Source of the DNA: an uncultured Bacteroidales bacterium
Lineage (GTDB): Bacteria; Bacteroidota; Bacteroidia; Bacteroidales; UBA932
Assembly: GCA_946405645.1 (NCBI GenBank)
Contig: CAMJHW010000026.1
Location: 1 to 13,272 of the forward strand
Direction of reading: 5' to 3'
Length of the DNA: 13,272 nt
The position numbers were made by a program, and so were the translations under genes. This document shows, in pieces, positions 7,517-13,272 of the stretch (position 1 is the stretch's first letter; each line of letters starts with the position of its first letter). The notes beneath the pieces are model-generated. The model saw only the letters and a program-made list of their open reading frames with translations, searched no databases and had not been told where the DNA came from.

Positions 7517-9877
7517 ATGAAAAGGATACTGTTTCTCTCCTATTTGATCCTGTCAGCATTTGTTTCATGCTCCAAATCCGCTCCCGAATCCAGCAGGGAG
7601 ATGGTCCTGTGGTACGACGAACCCGCCGGAGAAGTCTGGCTGGACGGCCTGTTCATCGGCAACGGCTATATGGGAGGCAATGTGTTCGGAAGGACGGAAA
7701 ATGAGCGGATTGCGCTCAATGAATCCACTTTCTGGTCCGGCCGCCCTCACGACTACAACGATCCCGAGGCGCACAACTACTACGATCAGATCAAGGAACT
7801 GATGTATGCGAAGGAGTACAAGGAAGCGGAGAAACTGGTAAACGAGCATTTCTACGGAAAACCCGCCAACCAGCAGACCTACGTTCCGGTCGGCGATATG
7901 CTCCTCGATTTCAAGCCCGGGAACGGGCCGGTCAAGGATTATTATCGTGAGCTTGACATGGAGACAGGAATTGTCAAGGTCAGCTATACCGAGGGCGACG
8001 TAAAGATGACCAGGGAGGTGTTCATGTCCTACCCCGATCATGTAATGGTGATGAAGGTCTCTGCCGACAAGCCCGGCAAGGTGAACGTGGAGGCGAAGCT
8101 CAAGAGTCCTTTCCAAAGGAAAGTCTCATCAAATGGCAACCGCCTGACCATGAACGGCACTTGGAGCTATCTCCCTACCAGGATCTTCGATCTGATCGCA
8201 AAGGTCGAGGGCGACGGGATGAGTTTCCAGACTGATGTCATCGCGATGCCTGAGAAGGGAACGCTCGTGGCTACGGATTCCAGCCTGGTGGTCGCAGACG
8301 CCAATTCGGTGACCTTCGTCCTGACCATAGCTACCGACTTCGTCAAATACAATGATATCAGCGGCGATCCCGCGGCGCGTTGCGACAAGGTCCTCGCCGC
8401 AGTCGAAGGAAAGAGCTTCAAGCAGCTCAGGGATACTCACCTCAAGGACTTTTCCGGGCTGATGAGCCGCGTCCATCTCACCGTCGGGGACGGTGCAGAG
8501 AACAGCAGGCCGACGAATGAAAGGGTCGCGGCGCTCAAGAACGGAGAGCCCGACTCGGATCTCCAGGCCAAGTTTTTCCAGTTCGGCCGTTACATCACGG
8601 TTTCCAGCAGCAGGGAAGGCAGCGAGCCCAGCAATCTCCAGGGCCGTTGGAGCCAGGACCTGCTCCCCAACTGGGGCAGCAAGTATACCCTCAACGTCAA
8701 CACGGAGATGAACTACTGGCCCGCCGAAGTCACCAATCTCTCCGAATGTACCGCACCTCTATTCCACCTGATCGAGGACCTTGCCGAGAACGGAGCCGAG
8801 ACCGCAAAGCTCTACTATGGAGCGGACGGCTGGGTGTCGCACCACAATACCGACCTTTGGCGCGGCACTGCTCCGGTGGACGCCGCCCGATACGGAATGT
8901 GGCCGATGAGCGGCGTTTGGCTGTGCCAGCATATCTGGGAGCACTATCTTTTTACGGAGGATATCGACTTCTTGAAGAAGTACTATCCCATTATGAAGGG
9001 CGCCGCTGAATTCCTTCTGGACATTCTGGAGGTGAACCCCAATTACGGTTACCTTACCATCCCGTTCTCCATGTCTCCTGAACAGGGATATTACATCGAA
9101 GGCAATCCTGAAGAAATGTTCCTTGCACCTTCGACCACGATGGACAACGCTTTGATCAGGGATCTCTTCCCCCACCTCATCGAGGCTTCGAAGCTTCTGA
9201 ACGTCGACAGCGAATTCAGCGCCAGGCTGGCGGACGTCCTCGAAAAGATTCCTCCATATATGATCGGAGAAAACGGTATGCTCCAGGGGTGGATTGAAGA
9301 CTGGACACGCGGCAGGGAGAACCACAACTGGTCGGGAACCTTCGGCCTCTATCCAGGCAATTCCATCACTCTCAGAGGAACGCCCGAGCTCGCAAAAGCA
9401 GTAGAAACCTGGCTCGAGCCGCGCCCGATCACTGTTTTCTGGAACAGCGCGATAGACATCTGCCAATGGGCAAGGCTCGAGAACGGCGCGAAAACTGACG
9501 AGGTGCTCAGGAAGATCTTCATGACCCCCGCCGGACGCAGGGGCGGTTTCGGCAACAACCTCCATTTCTCCGGATCGAACCAGTCCGACATCAACTTCGG
9601 TATCACAGCCGCCATCGCCGAGAGCCTCCTTCAGAGCCATGCCGGCGAAATATCCATCCTGCCTGCACTTCCGGTCAGCTGGAAGGACGGTTCCGTCAGC
9701 GGGCTCAAGGCCAGGGGCGATTATGAAGTGAGCATCAGCTGGAAAGACGGAAAAATGACTTCCTGCGAGATCAAATCCAATCTCGGGAAGCCATTTACCG
9801 TACGTTATGCCGGGAAGACCAAGGAGTTCAACCTCGCCGCCGGCAAATCCATCAAACTGGGGCCGGAACTGGAGTAG
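7517..9877 (+). CDS. GH95-family glycosidase lipoprotein (alpha-L-fucosidase or alpha-L-galactosidase type)
   Basis: GH95 enzymes remove terminal alpha-L-fucose or alpha-L-galactose from glycans by an inverting mechanism. The 786-residue length is typical. Residues 1-17 form a lipoprotein signal ending FVSC, with Cys18 the probable lipid anchor. No acidic surface-export signal follows the Cys, so periplasmic rather than cell-surface placement is inferred. The N-terminal beta domain is recognisable by GNGYMGGNVFGRTENERIAL and NESTFWSGRPHDY (about 48-80). The helical catalytic barrel has WGSKYTLNVNTEMNYWPAE (386-404), whose Asn393 and Asn395 match the catalytic asparagines of the family. Glu522 (SPEQ) and Asp691 (SDINFG) are, by spacing, the likely general acid and the Asp that activates an Asn. 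The family motif HRHxSHLxGLYPG is changed to NHNWSGTFGLYPG (602-614), and the usual RGDxxTGWS region to RPITVFWNS (636-644). Substrate is therefore uncertain. The stop is one base from that of the convergent GH43 gene. Confidence 0.88.
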   Translation: MKRILFLSYLILSAFVSCSKSAPESSREMVLWYDEPAGEVWLDGLFIGNGYMGGNVFGRTENERIALNESTFWSGRPHDYNDPEAHNYYDQIKELMYAKEYKEAEKLVNEHFYGKPANQQTYVPVGDMLLDFKPGNGPVKDYYRELDMETGIVKVSYTEGDVKMTREVFMSYPDHVMVMKVSADKPGKVNVEAKLKSPFQRKVSSNGNRLTMNGTWSYLPTRIFDLIAKVEGDGMSFQTDVIAMPEKGTLVATDSSLVVADANSVTFVLTIATDFVKYNDISGDPAARCDKVLAAVEGKSFKQLRDTHLKDFSGLMSRVHLTVGDGAENSRPTNERVAALKNGEPDSDLQAKFFQFGRYITVSSSREGSEPSNLQGRWSQDLLPNWGSKYTLNVNTEMNYWPAEVTNLSECTAPLFHLIEDLAENGAETAKLYYGADGWVSHHNTDLWRGTAPVDAARYGMWPMSGVWLCQHIWEHYLFTEDIDFLKKYYPIMKGAAEFLLDILEVNPNYGYLTIPFSMSPEQGYYIEGNPEEMFLAPSTTMDNALIRDLFPHLIEASKLLNVDSEFSARLADVLEKIPPYMIGENGMLQGWIEDWTRGRENHNWSGTFGLYPGNSITLRGTPELAKAVETWLEPRPITVFWNSAIDICQWARLENGAKTDEVLRKIFMTPAGRRGGFGNNLHFSGSNQSDINFGITAAIAESLLQSHAGEISILPALPVSWKDGSVSGLKARGDYEVSISWKDGKMTSCEIKSNLGKPFTVRYAGKTKEFNLAAGKSIKLGPELE

Positions 9878-9878
9878 T

Positions 9879-12479
9879 CTATTTCATCTGCCACCAGTCC
9901 CAGGTGAAGCCGTCGCCCTTGAACACAAAGTACAAGTCATGGACGCCGGATACGCCTTTCAATGAACAGCTGTTCGTCCTGTAGCCGTCACCAGGCTTGA
10001 TGTTCATGGTGCCGGCAAGCGGGCCGTCTTCGGCATCGAGCCTTATCTCGACGACAGCAGGCTTGACGGCGCACACATTCATCTGGAGATTCCTGGCGCC
10101 TCTCTTGAAGTCCACTCCCGACACTTTCAGGTATTCGCCTTCATCGATGTCCGTAACGACTATCACGTTGCCGCCCTTCTGGGTCTTGAGGCCATATCCC
10201 CATGACATCGTCTCTGCCTCCACCTTACGGAACGGGTTGAAGGGCTGGATCTGCTCCAGGACGTTGTCCTGCCAGTAAGGGACTTTCTGGATGCTGCCGT
10301 CAGGATTGTAATGCATCTCGGCAGCCGATACGCTGCGCCTTTCGTGATGACGGAACGTATCAATGTGCATTATCTCGTAATTCAGGCCGAAAACATAAGA
10401 TCTGCCCTTGTAGTCGATGATGCCGGGATGGTTGCCCCTGGTGCGCCATGTACGGTCCATGATGTGTCCCATTGATTTCCAGGGACCGGTGGGGCTGTCG
10501 CTCATAGCGTAACCTATTCCCTCGGGGCAGCAGGTGGAAGCGAAAGCCAGATAATACTTGCCGTTACGCTTGTAGAACCATGGCCCCTCCTGATAGTAAT
10601 CAATCTTGTAATCGAGTTTGTGGATCTCGCTGGCCAGGGAAATCATATCGTCGCCGAGCTCCGCCCAATAGACGTTGGGGTTGCCCCAGTACATATAGGC
10701 CTGTCCGTCGTCATCGACCCACACAGTAGGGTCGATGTCCTCCCAATGCTCCCTCTGCCATACAAGCGGCTTTCCTATAGGATCCACGAACGGGCCGTAA
10801 GGGGTATCTGCGACCAGCACTCCTATCCCGTGCCCATGGATGGGACAGTACATATAGAACTTGCCGTTCCTCTCCACTACCTGAAGGGCCCAAGCCCCGT
10901 TGTCGCCGTCATACCATTTGAAATCCTTGAGAGATGCCACGGCACCGTGGTCCTGCCAGTTCACCATATCATCCGAGGTGTAGAGCAGCCAGTCCTTCAT
11001 CACGAATCCGTTGGCGTAGTCCTCGTCGTGGGTGGTATAGAGGTAAACCTTGCCGTCATAGACCATAGGGGCGGGGTCCGCCGTGTATTTGGTCTGGATG
11101 ATCGGCATATTGACATGCGCGTTGAACTTCCACCAGTCAAGGTCGAAGAGCTCCTCGTCACCACCGTGGAAAAGCAGATAGACATCGTGCTTCCCGGTCA
11201 CTCCGGGACGTACCGGAGCGGTAATCATCATGTTGTCGTTGTTGACGGGCACGGTGGCTACCGGCCTCGCATCTATCATCTCGTCGATGAAGAAATCTAT
11301 GCTGCCGGGATTCTTGAAATTGAGCATCTCGATGACAACCATCGTGGCCTCCTCGTCGCCGAAGTCCACTTCGCGGACCTTGATCCAGTCTCCGTTGTGG
11401 ATGGAGGTTACATAATGACGCGTGCCGGGCAGGCGGTCAACCTTGACGCCATAGCTCTCGGCCATTGTCTCCGCCTCGACGGTCACATACGGATTGATAG
11501 TTCCTATGGGGTCCGGACCTTCCTTCGTCGCGGGGATGAAAGGGATGGTTCCGTCAGGGTTGAACTTGAACTCTTCCACTGCAGCGCTGCGGTGATAGCT
11601 GCTCCCGTTGGGCAACGAGGCAGTATGATAGAACATATAGTCGTGCCCCTTGTAATTGACGTATCCTCCGTGGATGGTAATGCTGTTGGGGATACGGTCC
11701 ATTATCTGTCCGCCGTATTTCCAGGGACCGTTGATCGTCGGAGCGGTGGAATAGGCCATGAACTCCGGGATGCCTCCTGCCGGATATATCGCATAATAGG
11801 TGCCGTCGCGTTTGCAGACCCACGGGCCTTCTTCGTAGGAAGTCATGTCGATCACTCTTCCCAACGACCATTTTGTCCTAGGGACAAAAGGGCCGAAAGC
11901 CTCCGGATCGGGATATCCGGGAACTTCCTTGTATCCGTCCTTGAACGAAATCATATCATCGTTCAACTGGCCGTAGAAGAAACCCTGGAGACCCCAGAAC
12001 AGCCATGCCGAACCGTCGTCATCTATCCAGACCGTGGGGTCTATGAAACCGTTGCCGTAGCAGAGGGGGCCGCCGATGGCGTCCTCCCACGGGCCCTGAG
12101 GGTCGTCAGCGACGGCTACGGCCAGGCATTCGCCGTAGCCGCGCGCCATACAGCAGCAGTACCAATACCACTTGCCATTCCTCTCGACAGCCTGGGAGGC
12201 CCAGGCGCGGTTCCCCTGAAGGGCCCAGCTGAAGGTGGCGGTCGACATCGGAGTGCCGAGATAAGTCCAGTTGACCATATCCTCGGTGCTGAACAGCACC
12301 CAGTCCTTCATCTTGTAGTTCGTTGCGTCGTCTTCATCGTGGTCGACGAACATGTAGAGCTTGCCGTCATGCACATAAGGGGCGGGATCCGGGGTGTACA
12401 TCACGGAGGTGATGGGGTTTTGGGCAAAGGCGGCCATTCCGGCAACTGCAAGCCCAAGAAGGGTCAGAAATCGTTTCAT
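9879..12479 (-). CDS. Double-headed GH43-CBM6-GH43-CBM6 enzyme
   Basis: An 866-residue secreted enzyme made of two copies of a GH43-CBM6 unit. Residues 1-20 are a signal peptide (AFA|Q). GH43 domain 1 covers about 24-320, CBM6-like module 1 about 333-453 (VEAETMAESYG to DLDWWKFN), GH43 domain 2 about 461-740, and CBM6-like module 2 about 752-866 (VEAETMSWGYG to WDWWQMK). GH43 is a five-bladed propeller whose three acidic catalytic residues appear in both copies: Asp31, Asp147 and Glu217 in the first, and Asp468, Asp583 and Glu631 in the second (motifs DPAP, IDPTVW, EGPW). Both heads should be active. The sequence resembles XynD-type arabinoxylan arabinofuranohydrolases, but GH43 also holds xylosidases and galactosidases, so the substrate is inferred. 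Domain 1 carries about 28 extra residues before its acid Glu. The ATG lies 2 bases after the stop of the SGNH gene, so translation is probably coupled. Confidence 0.92.
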   Translation of the reverse strand: MKRFLTLLGLAVAGMAAFAQNPITSVMYTPDPAPYVHDGKLYMFVDHDEDDATNYKMKDWVLFSTEDMVNWTYLGTPMSTATFSWALQGNRAWASQAVERNGKWYWYCCCMARGYGECLAVAVADDPQGPWEDAIGGPLCYGNGFIDPTVWIDDDGSAWLFWGLQGFFYGQLNDDMISFKDGYKEVPGYPDPEAFGPFVPRTKWSLGRVIDMTSYEEGPWVCKRDGTYYAIYPAGGIPEFMAYSTAPTINGPWKYGGQIMDRIPNSITIHGGYVNYKGHDYMFYHTASLPNGSSYHRSAAVEEFKFNPDGTIPFIPATKEGPDPIGTINPYVTVEAETMAESYGVKVDRLPGTRHYVTSIHNGDWIKVREVDFGDEEATMVVIEMLNFKNPGSIDFFIDEMIDARPVATVPVNNDNMMITAPVRPGVTGKHDVYLLFHGGDEELFDLDWWKFNAHVNMPIIQTKYTADPAPMVYDGKVYLYTTHDEDYANGFVMKDWLLYTSDDMVNWQDHGAVASLKDFKWYDGDNGAWALQVVERNGKFYMYCPIHGHGIGVLVADTPYGPFVDPIGKPLVWQREHWEDIDPTVWVDDDGQAYMYWGNPNVYWAELGDDMISLASEIHKLDYKIDYYQEGPWFYKRNGKYYLAFASTCCPEGIGYAMSDSPTGPWKSMGHIMDRTWRTRGNHPGIIDYKGRSYVFGLNYEIMHIDTFRHHERRSVSAAEMHYNPDGSIQKVPYWQDNVLEQIQPFNPFRKVEAETMSWGYGLKTQKGGNVIVVTDIDEGEYLKVSGVDFKRGARNLQMNVCAVKPAVVEIRLDAEDGPLAGTMNIKPGDGYRTNSCSLKGVSGVHDLYFVFKGDGFTWDWWQMK

Positions 12480-12481
12480 CT

Positions 12482-13144
12482 TTATTCAGGTAAACTCTCT
12501 ATGAGCTGGTCGCAGATGCTTCTCATTCCGTTGATGGAAGGATGGCCGTTCTGCTTTTCGATGTCGTGAAGCTCGATGAGCTGGACATTATAATGCTGGC
12601 AGACCGTCCGCATGGATTCGTTGATTTCTTCCTGCAGTTCAGAGTTCAGGATGGAATAGACCTTCGCCTTCGGATAGAGCTTCTGCAGAGTGTCCAGAAG
12701 GTAGGCCAGCGCCGGACGGAAAGTCATGCAGTCGGCTTTCGTCAAGCCTTCATATTTGTACTCGCCGAGCGGGGAACGCTGCCAGGCGTCGTTCGTGCCG
12801 CCGAACACAAAGATGATATCGGGATCGCCGAGCATGAACATGCGGCTCAGGAAACACGATGAGGACACGTCCCTGTTGAAAAAGCCGGTCCCGCAGATAG
12901 TGGTGCCTCCCCAGGAGTTGTTCTTATCCAACTCATAGCCCTTTTCCTTGATAAACAGGCTCCACCAGGTTTGTTCCACCTCCTTGACATCATTTTTGGA
13001 GTCAGGGTAGAAGGGAGCATACCCCTCGGGGTTGGAACCTTTGAAGGTTGAATAAGAGTCTCCCAGGATGGAGACCTTCTTTGTCTGCGCCGATGCCGCG
13101 ACCACGGTAAAAGCCAGCAATACCAATACGACAAATTTCTTCAT
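12482..13144 (-). CDS. Secreted SGNH/GDSL hydrolase, probable carbohydrate esterase
   Basis: A 220-residue SGNH-fold hydrolase, a family of esterases and lipases that often remove acetyl or other acyl groups from polysaccharides. The signal peptide covers residues 1-20 (AASAQ). Block I is ILGDSYS with nucleophile Ser30. The block II glycine lies in NNSWGGTTICGTG (75-87). Block III is FGGTND with Asn128. The block V histidine is His201 in NGHPSINGM. The Asp normally three residues before that His is Gln198 here, so the catalytic acid is missing at the usual place. It may be supplied elsewhere (Asp194 is near), or the enzyme may use a Ser-His dyad. The gene lies 28 bp after a partial membrane-protein gene and 2 bp before the GH43 gene on the same strand, implying an operon and a role as accessory esterase on the same glycan. 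Substrate is unknown. Confidence 0.88.
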   Translation of the reverse strand: MKKFVVLVLLAFTVVAASAQTKKVSILGDSYSTFKGSNPEGYAPFYPDSKNDVKEVEQTWWSLFIKEKGYELDKNNSWGGTTICGTGFFNRDVSSSCFLSRMFMLGDPDIIFVFGGTNDAWQRSPLGEYKYEGLTKADCMTFRPALAYLLDTLQKLYPKAKVYSILNSELQEEINESMRTVCQHYNVQLIELHDIEKQNGHPSINGMRSICDQLIESLPE

Positions 13145-13172
13145 AACAGTTATTATTTAGCAAGTGATCAAG

Positions 13173-13272
13173 TCACAACTTCTTTGCAAGCATATAGCCG
13201 ATAGCGGCGACGGCAACGGCTTCGGCCGTGACGATGAGCTCGAGCGGAAGCATTCCGACCGACTTCTGGAGC
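13173..13272 (-). CDS. C-terminus of an unidentified membrane protein (partial)
   Basis: The minus strand is open from the window edge to a TGA at 13173-13175. It encodes at least 32 residues that include SVGMLPLELIVTAEAVAVA and AIGYMLAKKL. This reads as one hydrophobic helix followed by a short basic end, as at the C-terminus of an inner-membrane protein. The family cannot be recognised from this fragment. Only 28 bases separate it from the downstream SGNH gene, and no -7 box is seen in that gap, so the membrane protein, SGNH hydrolase and GH43 enzyme are probably co-transcribed. A sugar transporter would fit the context, but that is a guess. Confidence 0.6.
   Translation of the reverse strand, partial: LQKSVGMLPLELIVTAEAVAVAAIGYMLAKKL

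Noticed and set aside
10471..10490. TTTCCAGGGACC here and near 11717 as further copies of the tilS element arm
   Set aside because: Only a short match is shared. Both sites encode the conserved GPWK motif of the two GH43 domains and have no partner arm.
10620..12569. A 649-residue open frame on the plus strand, antisense to the GH43 gene
   Set aside because: It has no recognisable domain and a repetitive Val/His/Gly-rich composition typical of the complement of a GC-rich gene. The minus-strand frame shows full GH43 and CBM6 motifs.

Overview
The window looks like a chromosomal piece of a high-GC member of the Bacteroidota, probably an uncultured gut- or rumen-type Bacteroidales. The signs are TAnnTTTG-type -7 promoter boxes, absence of clear Shine-Dalgarno sequences, a DUF3078 protein, secreted proteins with signal peptides ending in A-x-A|Q, and a group of secreted glycan-degrading enzymes. 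Species cannot be named from the sequence alone. The window is densely coding, with no gap over 300 bases. No tRNA, rRNA, CRISPR array or transposase gene was seen.

Layout. Bases 1-179 hold the end of something upstream plus a promoter and leader. A forward operon follows: proS (prolyl-tRNA synthetase), a DUF3078 exported protein, and tilS (tRNA-Ile lysidine synthase), with gaps of 11 and 6 bp. It runs stop codon to stop codon into sppA (signal peptide peptidase, minus strand). sppA is divergent from hisS (histidyl-tRNA synthetase, plus strand), and the 81-bp gap between them carries a -7 box for each direction. So the first 7.5 kb is mostly housekeeping, three of its five genes serving tRNA function.

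From about 7.5 kb the content turns to carbohydrate breakdown. A GH95-family lipoprotein (plus strand) ends one base from the stop of a minus-strand operon. That operon reads, in transcription order, the C-terminus of an unidentified membrane protein cut by the window end, an SGNH/GDSL esterase-like protein, and an 866-residue enzyme with architecture GH43-CBM6-GH43-CBM6. All three complete proteins have export signals and could act together on a decorated plant polysaccharide such as arabinoxylan: removing arabinose, an alpha-linked fucose or galactose, and ester groups. No SusC/SusD pair or regulator lies in the window.

The most unusual object is a roughly 121-bp palindromic element (3140-3260) inside tilS. 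It has perfect 25-bp inverted arms, three smaller internal hairpins and two C7 tracts. It is read in frame as about 41 extra residues in a loop of the TilS catalytic domain, and four of the six reading frames are open across it. It resembles in principle, though not in recognised sequence, the in-frame palindromic elements known from Rickettsia.
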